A stretch of 64,000 bases of DNA from Pseudomonas fluorescens (GCF_001307155.1 NZ_CP012830.1:620001-684000), one strand, 5' to 3'; counted from the first letter of the stretch, positions 1 through 8,256 are shown. Numbers and translations are program-made. The notes: generated from the sequence alone by a model not told the origin.

Positions 1-233
1 AAAGCGTAGCCCTCACAGGGCGCGGGGGCGACCATCTCGTTACACAGTCGAGTCGACCAGCAGTTCACGCAAAGACGAAGCACCGCTGGCAGCCGCAGTA
101 CCGTGTCGATGTTGCAGGAAGACGGCGAGCAATTCGGACGGTTCAGGGGCTTAGCCTGACGCAGGAGCAGGAGTCAGTCAGCAAACAACCAGGCTCACAA
201 ACCTGCAAACAAGCGATGCTCGAGCAACCCGAC
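1..233. other. Left edge, no gene recognised
   Basis: I see no credible coding region or RNA gene here. Short open frames on both strands lack family resemblance and ribosome binding sites. The segment lies downstream of the minus-strand fimbrial gene and may hold the end of its transcript. Confidence 0.4.
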
Positions 234-435
234 ACTCCGATATATTGCGGGAGTTTGTTGTACCGGCCCCAATCACGGCTGGTGTGGCGCCAGCCCGCGC
301 CGAGAAAAAACTTAACGTCGTGTCCGGGATTAGTTGACCACTACAGATCTCAAATCTGCCCCTTCTGGATTTCAAATCCGAAAGTGGGGATGGTCCAAAA
401 CTGGGTCATCGTCGGTGTGCTCAAATCTGAGCACA
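234..435. repeat. Cluster of short hairpins downstream of the adhesin
   Basis: Consecutive inverted repeats are visible: ACTCC/GGAGT (234-254), GGCTGG/CCAGCC (277-295), CAGAT/ATCTG (344-358), a nested CCCC-TTC-GGATT hairpin with its complement (359-389), and a perfect 8-bp TGTGCTCA/TGAGCACA stem with loop AATC (416-435). No open frame is credible. The style matches the larger tract on the other side of the adhesin (1650-2424). It could be structured RNA, terminators or protein binding sites; function unknown. Confidence 0.55.
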
Positions 436-493
436 TCAGGTGCTGGGACGTGAAGCAGGCAAAAAGCAATCGCTGCTATCGGCCCTTAGCTCG

Positions 494-1462
494 TTACAGG
501 TAATTCACGATGAACGTTACTTCGGTGTTCGCGGTGCCGGCTTCCAGTTTGCTGCCGGCCAGGCGGTAGTAAGCGGCGGACAGCGGTATGTTGAAGCTTG
601 TGCCTGTGGTGTTGAACCCGTCGAACGGGTAGGTAGTGTCCAGCGCGATAGGTTGTCCTGCCTCGTTCATCAGTTGCAGACCGATGCCTTTGGCCGTCGA
701 GCCGGCGCTCAGTGCGACGATGCCCTTTTGCGCGTCGATGACCTGGGTGGTGGCCTTAAGTGAATAGGTCACCTTTTTGATACCGCGCTGGCATTGGTTC
801 AAGGCGAGGTTGAATTTGATCGTCCGAGGGGTATCGCCGCTCTTGTTGAATTCGTCCAGGCGATAGTCGTCGCCCATTTGAACCGACACTGCCGGGGTCT
901 GGCAGGAGGCCGTATTTAGGATAATGGGATTGATCAGATAAAATTTGTTAAACACTGCGCTACCGGCTTGGTATTGGCCCAGATAGCCAGCGGGAACACT
1001 GTTTTCCGATGCCAATTCACTCGACTTGATGATTTCAAGTCGGTAATTAGTGGCGGGCACACTCCAGTTTCCGTTAGAAAGGTCCATGCGCGCCGCCTCT
1101 AGGTACCCTATGTCGTCGCCTATTCGGAATGAGAGCCCAGTTTTACCCAAAGGAAAGGTACTGCCGCTGGTCACGCTACCCCCCAGTGCCGGGTTCAGGA
1201 CAAAGCCATAGAGTGTCGGGGCGCCACAATTGAACCGCTGATACTCCGCGCTAATGATCTCCTGGTAAATAACAGTGCCGATGGGTGCATCCTGAGGGAC
1301 TGTCAGGCCTTCCGTCAGTTTGCTCCCGTAGTTCATGGTGATGGTCTTGTAGCCGCTGTAGAAGTGGCAGTCCGCAGGTGCTTCCGATGAAAATACAATC
1401 GCCATTACGGCAGCGACGCTCAGCAGAGGGCGCAGTCGGCTCTGCATTCTTGAAAGTTTCAT
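494..1462 (-). CDS. Fimbrial tip adhesin-like protein (two-domain pilin/adhesin)
   Basis: 322 residues with the chosen start (MKLSRMQ). An 11-codon longer start at 1495 is possible, but the shorter one gives a clean signal peptide ending near APA before DCHFYSG. Mature residues to about 180 look like an adhesin receptor-binding domain. The C-terminal ~140 residues are a type 1 pilin domain: a cysteine pair (SC..., NQC...), alternating beta strands and the final VTFIVNYL strand used for donor-strand exchange. Such proteins are exported by Sec, handled by a periplasmic chaperone and usher, and placed at a fimbrial tip. No chaperone, usher or major pilin lies in the window, so it is either the end of an operon continuing to the left or an orphan. 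Hairpin-rich DNA flanks it on both sides. Confidence 0.75.
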   Translation of the reverse strand: MKLSRMQSRLRPLLSVAAVMAIVFSSEAPADCHFYSGYKTITMNYGSKLTEGLTVPQDAPIGTVIYQEIISAEYQRFNCGAPTLYGFVLNPALGGSVTSGSTFPLGKTGLSFRIGDDIGYLEAARMDLSNGNWSVPATNYRLEIIKSSELASENSVPAGYLGQYQAGSAVFNKFYLINPIILNTASCQTPAVSVQMGDDYRLDEFNKSGDTPRTIKFNLALNQCQRGIKKVTYSLKATTQVIDAQKGIVALSAGSTAKGIGLQLMNEAGQPIALDTTYPFDGFNTTGTSFNIPLSAAYYRLAGSKLEAGTANTEVTFIVNYL

Positions 1463-1649
1463 ATTGATATCGATACAGAATAGCGGGGCGATCATCTTAT
1501 GGGATCTCTAAAGGCCGTGCACATAAGACACTTCTTAAAACGTCGAACGCTGCAATCCTAATCCCCTCAAATCTGAGTGCATTACCGCGCGCTTAACTAC
1601 TTTGCATCCAGGCAATATACCCACCGATACCTCCTAAGGCAGACCAAGT
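1463..1649. other. Adhesin upstream region
   Basis: Probable promoter and leader of the minus-strand adhesin. It contains CTCAAATCTGAG at 1566-1577, a 12-base hairpin sequence also found at 420-431 on the far side of the adhesin. I see no gene. Confidence 0.4.
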
Positions 1650-2424
1650 GATCTACCATTGAATGGAGTAGCAGATGAATATCGCGAAAATAGGGAAATC
1701 GGCGAAACATTTCGCCTATCTCGTGCTTCGAATTGGCCGACTCCGCAAAAGTGTGGAGTCGTCCTCCACTCATAACGTTAACCCACCGTTATCTAACGTT
1801 AGCCAGGCCTGACAGCAGGCTGGAGCAGGTGGTAAATGTGACGATGGCTCACATTTGAGCCATCCGGAGCAAAGTGGGATTTCCTCACTTTGCCCTAACT
1901 ACCTACCCGGAAACAGGGAATCTAAGTGCGTCACAACGGCGGCTTGTGATACGGGAAAATCCCGCATCTACCGGGTGCCGTTCGGAATAACACCCTCCCA
2001 GTTGCATCCCGGCTGGTTTTACGAGCAGATCGTAAAACCCCTTTGGCGAAAGGGCGAACTACCTAGGATTTCTCTGTGGTTCGAAAATCCCACCGATCAG
2101 GGGTACTTCCCCAGCGGGGGATCATCCAGATTCGGCTGCATCAGCCTGGCCGAGATCACACGAATATCCGTGGCATCTTTTCCGCGACACGTTTTCAGAA
2201 TTCGCGAAACGTGTCGCGATACCTGCCCTACCGAAATGGGAGGTCAGGTCGTTGTCCGGAAATCGGACTTCAAGCCAATTCCCACCAACGGTGGATATTC
2301 CTCAAATTGAGGATTAGCCCCTGCTCGCTCCTGCATCGGATTCATCCCCCACTGGGGGTTGGATGGATTTGAGATCCGACCAACTTCCTCAGGTTGAAGG
2401 TGGACGACTGAACCGAAAACTCGG
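1650..2424. repeat. Hairpin array: about 24 short inverted repeats in 775 bp
   Basis: Almost the whole segment is made of adjacent short stem-loops. The best are GGCGAAA/TTTCGCC (1701-1716), CGACTCC/GGAGTCG (1738-1761), AAATGTGA/TCACATTT (1834-1856), GATGGCTC/GAGCCATC (1843-1864), GCAAAGTG/CACTTTGC (1869-1893), CGGGA/TCCCG (1952-1964), GGTTTTACGA/TCGTAAAACC (2015-2039), CCCTTT/AAAGGG (2039-2054), GGCTG/CAGCC (2134-2146), a 12-bp CGCGACACGTTT stem (2183-2218), a bulged ACCTG/CAGGT stem (2221-2249), GTCCG/CGGAC (2254-2268), CCACC/GGTGG (2282-2294), TCCTCA/TGAGGA (2299-2313), CCCCC/GGGGG (2346-2358) and CCGA/TCGG (2413-2424). Stem sequences differ from each other, so this is not a tandem repeat or CRISPR. 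A frame of 151 codons crosses it but resembles nothing. A large structured RNA, or a DNA substrate for the recombinase next door, are the simplest readings. Confidence 0.7.
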
Positions 2425-2564
2425 CCCTGTATCACTTTGCCTACCTCTGACTTACTGCAACAAAAACGCCCTCCTCGATCCGCTGCAAACCAACTATTTC
2501 AGTCCCATTTAATCCGGTTACGTGTAGCACTTTATGTGCACCCTAACTGATACAGGCACCAATC

Positions 2565-3185
2565 ATGTTCATCCGCGCATACCTCCGAGCATCGACCGAA
2601 GAGCAGGACGCCAGCCGCGCCCGGAAATCGCTCGAGCAGTTCGCCAGCGATCACAACAAGGTCATTGCAAGTGTGTACCTGGAGAATGCCAGCGGCGCGA
2701 CCGCAGACCGGCCTGAGCTGCTGCGTCTGCTCAAAGATGCGCGTAAGGGTGATGTGTTGCTGGTGGAGTCGATAGACCGCCTCTCACGCCTTCCTGTGGA
2801 GGACTGGCAGAAGCTCAAGGCTGCGATTGACTCCAAGGGGCTGCGAATCGTCGCGCTCGACCTGCCAACGAGCCACCAGGGGATGCAGGACACCAAAGGC
2901 GACGAGTTCACCGGGCGGATGCTGGGAGCGATCAACTCAATGTTGGTGGAAATGATGGCCGCCATCGCCCGCAAGGATTACGAGCAGCGCCGTGAGCGCC
3001 AGGCGCAGGGCATCGAGAAGGCCAAGGCCGCCGGAAAGTACCAGGGCCGGCCGGTGGACGCCGATCTGCACAAGCGCGTGACTGAGTTGCTCGCTGCGGG
3101 CCTGGGCATCCGAGCGACGGCACGGCACGCAAGCTGCTCGACCACTACCGTCCTTAGGATCAGGGATCAGATCGCCTTAGTCTAA
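2565..3185 (+). CDS. Serine recombinase (resolvase/invertase family)
   Basis: 206 residues, the usual size of a small serine recombinase. The N-terminal catalytic domain opens FIRAYLRASTEEQDASRAR, with the nucleophilic serine about residue 10 in the RAST motif. SIDRLSRLPVEDW is the conserved arginine-bearing segment. A long E-helix follows, and a C-terminal helix-turn-helix (ELLAAGLGIRATARHASCS) occupies roughly residues 165-200. The enzyme cuts and rejoins DNA through a 5'-phosphoserine bond for inversion, resolution or integration. It sits 140 bp after the hairpin array and before a DUF6680-like gene, on the 3' side of a tRNA, which suggests a mobile or invertible unit. I did not find a clear pair of res/inv crossover sites. 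Confidence 0.85.
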   Translation: MFIRAYLRASTEEQDASRARKSLEQFASDHNKVIASVYLENASGATADRPELLRLLKDARKGDVLLVESIDRLSRLPVEDWQKLKAAIDSKGLRIVALDLPTSHQGMQDTKGDEFTGRMLGAINSMLVEMMAAIARKDYEQRRERQAQGIEKAKAAGKYQGRPVDADLHKRVTELLAAGLGIRATARHASCSTTTVLRIRDQIALV

Positions 3186-3317
3186 AAAGCAAAATTGGAC
3201 GATCACAAATAAATGCTTTTGGCTTTGCCTTGGCGTGCGACAGAAAATACACATATTCTCAAAGCCGCACTCGGCAAGTGCTGTCGAGCCATCTTCCCCA
3301 ACCTTGCGGAAAAAAGA

Positions 3318-3983
3318 ATGGAAGCAAACTGGGTTTTCGGAATCGGTACGATCGTTGCCACGTTGCTTGGGCCGATCCTAGCGGTTCAAGCACAGAAGTA
3401 TCTTGAGCGCGTGAATGAGTCCAGAAACCAAAAAAACTGGATATTTAGCACGTTGATGGCAACTCGAGCCGCAAGGCTCTCACCCGATCATGTTCGAGCG
3501 TTGAATATGATTGATCTTGCGTTCAACGGAGGCCGCTCAAACCGCCGGAAGGCCTCAGAAACAGACGTTTTGGATACCTGGCGTGACTACCTGGAGCACC
3601 TTACGTCGACGGTAAACGAGGACAACGCGGAAAGGTGGGTCGAGAAGCAGCAAGAGCTTTTGATTTTAATGTTGAGTGCAATGGCCACGGATCTAAATCT
3701 TCGGTATGACCGGGTCCTTCTACGAAACGGAGCCTACATTCCAAAGGGCCATACAGATCTTGAACTCGACCAGCAAAAGCTAAGGCACTATGCAATTGAA
3801 GTCCTGTCCGGGCAGCAACCGATTAGCATGAACGTGACCGGTTTCCCTTTTAGTGAGGAAATGACAAATTCCCAGCTAAAGTTGCAGGAAGGTCTCTTTG
3901 ATGTTCTTGCTGGGCAAGGTCACCTGAAAATTCGAATAGAGCCCGGAAGCACAGCGGAGACTGACGAGAAGGCTCCCGCCTAA
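3318..3983 (+). CDS. DUF6680-like membrane-anchored protein
   Basis: 221 residues from the ATG at 3318. An earlier in-frame ATG at 3213 would prepend an atypical segment. Residues 3-21 form one hydrophobic helix (WVFGIGTIVATLLGPILAV). Next come a short coiled segment and the stretch FSTLMATRAARLSPDHVRALNMIDLAF, which I associate with DUF6680 proteins. Function of that family is unknown; members tend to occur in accessory regions. It starts 132 bp after the recombinase on the same strand and may share its transcript. G+C looks lower than in the core genes, consistent with acquired DNA. Confidence 0.6.
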   Translation: MEANWVFGIGTIVATLLGPILAVQAQKYLERVNESRNQKNWIFSTLMATRAARLSPDHVRALNMIDLAFNGGRSNRRKASETDVLDTWRDYLEHLTSTVNEDNAERWVEKQQELLILMLSAMATDLNLRYDRVLLRNGAYIPKGHTDLELDQQKLRHYAIEVLSGQQPISMNVTGFPFSEEMTNSQLKLQEGLFDVLAGQGHLKIRIEPGSTAETDEKAPA

Positions 3984-4035
3984 CTTGTTGTCAGCTCGTC
4001 GGCCGGCAAAGGTTGATCAATTGTCGTTAACTAAA

Positions 4036-4067
4036 AAGCCCCATCAGATTGATTCTGAGTGGGGCTT
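4036..4067. terminator. Bidirectional terminator
   Basis: Stem AAGCCCCA/TGGGGCTT with an inner TCAGA/TCTGA pairing. A T-rich run follows on the plus strand and an A-rich run precedes it. It serves the DUF6680-like gene and the tRNA-Arg transcript arriving from the right. Confidence 0.75.
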
Positions 4068-4147
4068 ATTTTTGGCCTGCTGCTGCCACCCTGCTGTCAC
4101 GGAGAAATGAAGCTGTCAGGAGAATGGCTTGAAAGGCCTGAATTATA

Positions 4148-4224
4148 TGGTGTCCCAGGGCAGGTTCGAACTGCCAACCTTCCCCTTAGGAGGGGGATGC
4201 TCTATCCAATTGAGCTACTGAGAC
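4148..4224 (-). tRNA. tRNA-Arg (anticodon CCU)
   Basis: Cloverleaf is readable on the minus strand: acceptor GTCTCAG paired with CTGGGAC, D-arm GCTCAATTGGATAGAGC, anticodon loop CTCCTAA (CCU, reads AGG), T-arm with GTTCGAAC and encoded CCA. Length 77. Its 3' end points to the accessory segment at 1-4.1 kb, the usual polarity for an island inserted at a tRNA. Confidence 0.95.
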
Positions 4225-4347
4225 ACATGCCGGCCGCAAGGACATGCGGCGCGATGGACGGCGTGCATGTTAACGGGCAGGCCCGGTTTTGTCATGTCGT
4301 CTGTAAGGCTTATTAAGTGTAGGCAAACGCCAGCTTCGATCACGGGC

Positions 4348-4932
4348 TTAGATTCGATCGGCTTTTGCGCTGATACCCTCTTGCACCAATAGAGCCAGCA
4401 AATTGTCGACGGCAGTGGAAAGCTCGCCAGAATTGTCCAACCGAAAGATCCCTTCCGGATCTTCCTGAGCGGCGTCCATTAAAAACAGGGCATTGCGCTC
4501 AAGTCGGGCTTCGATTTCCTCAGCGCTCTCGCGCCCTCGCCGCTCAAGACGTTTGCGCAGGGCATCGGTTTTTACCGTCAGCACTATGGGCAACAACGAC
4601 GGATAACGTGCCATGGCTTCAGACAAATGCCCTCTTGAGCCGTTGATCAGTACATGGCGACCGTCACTTAACCAGCTATCGATCTCTGCCGGAATGCCGT
4701 AATCCAGCCCATTGGCCCGCCAGCACAGTGCAAAACCGCCTTCGTGCCTCATTTGAGCGAATTGCTCCCTGGAAACACTCAAAGCGTCTTCGCCGACCGA
4801 TTCAGCCGACCGGGTAATCACCCTGCGCACCACAACGCAATCAAGGCCAAGCAAAGAGTCGCGGGCCGCATCGATCAGGCTGTCTTTGCCGGAGCCGGAC
4901 GGCCCCATCAAATAAATAAGTCTGCCGTGCAT
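4348..4932 (-). CDS. phnN: Ribose 1,5-bisphosphate phosphokinase PhnN
   Basis: 194 residues from the ATG at 4932, chosen because GGAGGTGATATAGGG lies just upstream. Residues about 10-17 are a Walker A P-loop (GPSGSGKD). RRVITRSAE and the WRANGLDYGIP segment are typical of PhnN and the guanylate-kinase-like fold. The enzyme makes PRPP from ribose 1,5-bisphosphate and ATP, the last step of phosphonate breakdown by the C-P lyase pathway. No other phn gene is present. The neighbour amrZ flanks the phn operon at its phnC end in P. aeruginosa, so this looks like a surviving end of a deleted operon, or a PRPP-supply gene kept for its own sake. Confidence 0.88.
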   Translation of the reverse strand: MHGRLIYLMGPSGSGKDSLIDAARDSLLGLDCVVVRRVITRSAESVGEDALSVSREQFAQMRHEGGFALCWRANGLDYGIPAEIDSWLSDGRHVLINGSRGHLSEAMARYPSLLPIVLTVKTDALRKRLERRGRESAEEIEARLERNALFLMDAAQEDPEGIFRLDNSGELSTAVDNLLALLVQEGISAKADRI

Positions 4933-5320
4933 CCCTATATCACCTCCATTGCGTGCTCGCCCTAGTAAATCGGCCATTTGCCACTATTCTGTATCTTGTA
5001 AGGAACGAAGATCGTTTCCGCATAGCATGCACGCTCAGGGGCGCCCAAGCACGCACCTGTCGGGCAAAGAGGACGCGGTCAGATGTACGGGCCCGGTAAG
5101 TGTTTTCAAACCAGTCCGCATTTCTGATAATTGGTGCTGGCATAACGCCTGCTTCCAGTTCAATATTTGTCACAGAATTGACGCCAATGATCTGGCAATT
5201 TTGAGGCATGATGCGGGCCTCATATCAATTCAGGTTGAACATTTGGCGACGAGGCTTGTCCTACATGACATCCTGCGGCCAATTCCGAGAACCGCTCCCC
5301 TGAACTAACCGGTTAAATAT
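4933..5320. other. Intergenic region between phnN and amrZ
   Basis: Divergent promoter region of phnN (minus) and amrZ (plus). Small frames on both strands do not resemble any C-P lyase subunit. No decayed phn sequence is recognisable by eye. Confidence 0.45.
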
Positions 5321-5647
5321 ATGCGCCCATTGAAACAGGCAATTTATTCCAGCCGTACGGCTGACAAGTTCGTCGTACGTCTGCCAGACGGGATGCGTGA
5401 ACGCATTGCCGAGGTGGCTCGCAATCATCACCGCAGCATGAATTCCGAGATCATCGCCCGTCTTGAGCAGAGTCTTATTCAGGAAGGCGCGCTGGGCGAA
5501 GAATTGAGCATGCGCCTGGACAGCCCCGAGCTGTCATTGCACGAACGCGAACTGCTTCAACGTTTCCGTCAACTCTCCCACCGCCAGCAAAACGCACTGG
5601 TTTCGCTGATTGCCCACGACGCTGAAATGGCCGCAGACGCCTCCTGA
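5321..5647 (+). CDS. amrZ: Alginate and motility regulator AmrZ (AlgZ), ribbon-helix-helix
   Basis: 108 residues, the size of AmrZ. The N-terminal flexible arm ([16 protein letters not shown]) precedes the beta strand FVVRLPDGM, which inserts into the DNA major groove. The Arc-type ribbon-helix-helix continues through [17 protein letters not shown]. The C-terminal part ([28 protein letters not shown]) is the tetramerisation domain. In P. aeruginosa AmrZ activates alginate synthesis and represses flagellar and some c-di-GMP genes; in fluorescens-group strains it is a global regulator of motility and iron uptake. Monocistronic, followed by its own terminator. Confidence 0.95.
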   Translation: MRPLKQAIYSSRTADKFVVRLPDGMRERIAEVARNHHRSMNSEIIARLEQSLIQEGALGEELSMRLDSPELSLHERELLQRFRQLSHRQQNALVSLIAHDAEMAADAS

Positions 5648-5665
5648 TTGCATCCCGTAAGCTCT

Positions 5666-5692
5666 AGCCAGCCATGTGCTGGCTTTTTTTTG
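5666..5692 (+). terminator. amrZ terminator
   Basis: Stem AGCCAGC/GCTGGCT with loop CATGT, followed by eight or nine T residues. Confidence 0.9.
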
Positions 5693-5812
5693 CCTGAAAT
5701 TCAGCCAATCACCTACTCAACGGCAAGCTCAGTTGCCATCGACATAACGCTAATAGATTGAAAAATGAAGGTGCGCGGCCTGCTGGTTTGAGCAAGACCG
5801 CACACTAGAAAC

Positions 5813-7255
5813 TCAGAGCAGGAAGATTGTCGCCAGCCCGAGGAAGATGAAGAAGCCACCGCTGTCGGTCATGGCCGTAATCATGACACTCGCGCCCATC
5901 GCCGGGTCGCGCCCAAAGCGCGCCAGGGTCATCGGAATCAAAACCCCCATCAACGCCGCCAGCAACAGGTTCAAGGTCATGGCCGCAGTCATCACCACGC
6001 CCAGCGACCAACTGCCGTACAGCATGTAAGACACCACGCCGATTACCCCACCCCAGACCAGGCCATTGATCAAACCAACCGCCAGCTCCTTGCGCATGAG
6101 ACGCGAGGTATTACCGGTACTGACCTGATCAAGCGCCATCGCACGAACGATCATGGTAATCGTCTGGTTGCCGGAGTTACCGCCAATACCGGCAACGATC
6201 GGCATCAACGCTGCCAGAGCCACCAGCTTCTCGATAGAACCTTCGAACAAACCGATTACCCGCGATGCAACAAATGCGGTAATCAGGTTGATCGCCAGCC
6301 AGGCCCAGCGGTTGCGCAAGGATTTCCAGACTGACGCGAAAATATCTTCCTCTTCACGCAGACCCGCCATGTTGAGAACTTCGCTTTCGCTCTCTTCACG
6401 AATCAGGTCGACCATCTCGTCGATGGTCAGACGACCAATGAGTTTGTCGTTCTTGTCGACCACCGGGGCCGAAATCAAGTCGTAACGTTCAAAAGCCTGT
6501 GCGGCATCGTAGGCGTCTTCATCCGGGTGAAAACTCACCGGATCGCTGGCCATGACTTCCGAAACCTGCTTGTCTGGATCGTTGACCAGCAGTCGCTTGA
6601 TTGGCAGCACACCCTTGAGCACGCCATCGTAGTCAACCACGAACAGCTTGTCGGTATGGCCTGGCAGCTCTTTGAGGCGACGCAAGTAACGCAGAACCAC
6701 TTCAAGACTGACATCCTCGCGGATCGTCACCATCTCGAAGTCCATCAATGCACCGACCTGTTCCTCGTCATAGGACAACGCGGAGCGAACGCGCTCACGC
6801 TGTTGGCTATCAAGGGTTTCCATCAGCTCGTGGACGACGTCTCGCGGCAGCTCGGGGGCCAGGTCAGCAAGTTCGTCGGCGTCCATCTCCTTGGCCGCCG
6901 CCAGGAGCTCGTGATCGTCCATGTCGGCGATCAGGGTTTCACGAACCGAGTCGGATACTTCAAGCAGAATGTCGCCGTCGCGCTCGGCCTTGACCAACTG
7001 CCAGACAGTCAGACGCTCGGCAAGCGGCAAGGCTTCAAGAATGTAGGCAACGTCGGCGGAGTGCAGATCATCGAGCTTGCGTTGCAACTCGACGAGGTTT
7101 TGCCGGTGGACCAGGTTCTCGACCAGGTCGTGATGATGACCTTCCTGGCGATGAGTCAGGTCTTCGACCACTCGCTGGCGATGCAGCAGCTCAACGACTT
7201 GAGCAAGGCGGTCTTGCAGGCTTTCTTGCGTTTTCTTTACTTCAACTTCGGTCAT
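5813..7255 (-). CDS. mgtE: Magnesium transporter MgtE
   Basis: 480 residues from MTEVEVKK; a 10-codon longer start is less typical. The cytoplasmic MgtE N domain (superhelical, about residues 35-140) contains MDADELADLAPELPRDV. Two CBS domains follow, at about 145-270 (FVVDYDGVLKGVLPIKRLL and VDKNDKLIGRLTIDEMVDL). The membrane domain has five helices and includes PIVAGIGGNSGNQT, which lines the Mg2+ pore. In this family the N and CBS domains act as a Mg2+ sensor that closes the channel when cytosolic Mg2+ is high. It stands alone, divergent from the small secreted protein at 7576. I see no recognisable leader riboswitch. Confidence 0.95.
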   Translation of the reverse strand: MTEVEVKKTQESLQDRLAQVVELLHRQRVVEDLTHRQEGHHHDLVENLVHRQNLVELQRKLDDLHSADVAYILEALPLAERLTVWQLVKAERDGDILLEVSDSVRETLIADMDDHELLAAAKEMDADELADLAPELPRDVVHELMETLDSQQRERVRSALSYDEEQVGALMDFEMVTIREDVSLEVVLRYLRRLKELPGHTDKLFVVDYDGVLKGVLPIKRLLVNDPDKQVSEVMASDPVSFHPDEDAYDAAQAFERYDLISAPVVDKNDKLIGRLTIDEMVDLIREESESEVLNMAGLREEEDIFASVWKSLRNRWAWLAINLITAFVASRVIGLFEGSIEKLVALAALMPIVAGIGGNSGNQTITMIVRAMALDQVSTGNTSRLMRKELAVGLINGLVWGGVIGVVSYMLYGSWSLGVVMTAAMTLNLLLAALMGVLIPMTLARFGRDPAMGASVMITAMTDSGGFFIFLGLATIFLL

Positions 7256-7575
7256 AGGCGAACTCCACTCCCAGCAGCGGGGCACGCCGGAAGGATCAAT
7301 CAGTCAATTCATGATTGGTAAAACGGGGTACTGAGCAACTACTGGGTAAGTCCATGGAGGTATTCCACAAGCCCCGGCGGGGCTGACGGGCGCAATCATA
7401 CACCGCATGAGGGTTTTAAACGTTAAAAAAACCAGCCTGAAACAAGCGCTTGCGAGATAAACCCGAGCGCTGTCCGCGTCCCTGAAACTGCGACGACTCA
7501 TCCTGAAAAGAAAACACACCCCCACTGAGAAATGTACTGACTACCCTTGATCGTGACCGTCATGGAGGACGCCCA
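7256..7575. other. Divergent promoter region, mgtE and 7576 gene
   Basis: Contains the hairpin AGCCCCG/CGGGGCT at about 7372-7386 in the mgtE leader, which may affect mgtE expression. Nothing else is recognisable. Confidence 0.35.
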
Positions 7576-8088
7576 ATGCCCAGGAAAACACTCACAGCCC
7601 TGTTGATCACCCTGCTTTGCCCGCCTCTACTGGCCACTGCAATGACTGTGCATCGATGTGAAGACGCTGAGGGCCGCATCACTTACACGACGCTGAGCTG
7701 CCCTCCTGGAGAGGCACTGTCGCGACAGAACATTTACAACCCAAGCGTTTTCAAATTCGAGGCAATACTCCCCGGCGCCAACCACCAGGAAACATCAGGA
7801 ATTAAAAGCACACCGAGAGATCCGGTCGTTATCGGCCAAATGAATGACAAATGCGCAAACGTGCTCAGCGCCAAGGAGCGTCGCGAAGCGATCATCAATC
7901 AGCGGATCGTTCCCGGCATGAGCCAGCAGGACGTTGAAAGTGCGCTAGGTAAACCTGACAAGGTCAGCATTCGAAACGCGACGACGAATTATCGCTACGA
8001 CAGCAAGAAAGGTCGAAGCGCGCAAATCGTGTTCGATGAGAAGGGATGCGTAAAAGGCAAATCCCAGACAGCAAAAAGCCCGCGTTAG
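7576..8088 (+). CDS. Secreted DUF4124/SmpA-like small protein
   Basis: 170 residues. Signal peptide at residues 1-22 (KTLTALLITLLCPPLLATA). A cysteine-paired segment, VHRCEDAEGRITYTTLSCPPG, resembles the DUF4124 fold. The C-terminal half has QRIVPGMSQQDVESALGKPDKVS and a YRYD motif, as in SmpA/OmlA-type domains, where this helix-turn precedes a beta sheet. Likely periplasmic; no enzymatic role is evident. It ends 19 nt before the tRNA-Arg 3' end and has its own terminator. Confidence 0.7.
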   Translation: MPRKTLTALLITLLCPPLLATAMTVHRCEDAEGRITYTTLSCPPGEALSRQNIYNPSVFKFEAILPGANHQETSGIKSTPRDPVVIGQMNDKCANVLSAKERREAIINQRIVPGMSQQDVESALGKPDKVSIRNATTNYRYDSKKGRSAQIVFDEKGCVKGKSQTAKSPR

Positions 8089-8101
8089 ACGCAGGCTTTT
8101 T
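8072..8101 (+). terminator. Terminator overlapping the 7576 gene stop
   Basis: AAAAAGCC and GGCTTTTT arms with an extended GCGT/ACGC inner stem. Symmetrical, so it may also end the tRNA transcript arriving on the minus strand. Confidence 0.8.
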
Positions 8102-8107
8102 GGTGTT

Positions 8108-8184
8108 TGGTGCACTCGACAGGATTCGAACCTGTGACCGCTCGGTTCGTAGCCGAGTACTCTATCCAGCTGAGCTACGAGTGC
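8108..8184 (-). tRNA. tRNA-Arg (anticodon ACG), copy 1
   Basis: Acceptor GCACTCG/CGAGTGC, anticodon loop CTACGAA, T-loop TTCGAAT, encoded CCA. The first base of the anticodon is expected to be deaminated to inosine to read CGU, CGC and CGA. Confidence 0.95.
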
Positions 8185-8256
8185 AATTTGTGTTTTTAGA
8201 CCAGATCACAACTGGTTGAAGCCAGGTTACTTGCATTACTGCAAAAAACCCTTAAA

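Noticed and set aside
1855..2310. 151-codon open frame across the hairpin array
   Set aside because: No family resemblance, no RBS, and the sequence is dictated by perfect inverted repeats, which argues against coding selection.
4059..4316. 85-codon plus-strand frame
   Set aside because: It runs through the terminator and the antisense of tRNA-Arg.
4940..5209. Minus-strand frame upstream of phnN as a possible phnM remnant
   Set aside because: It shows none of the PhnM C-terminal features (no ADLVRV or VWRxGR motif).
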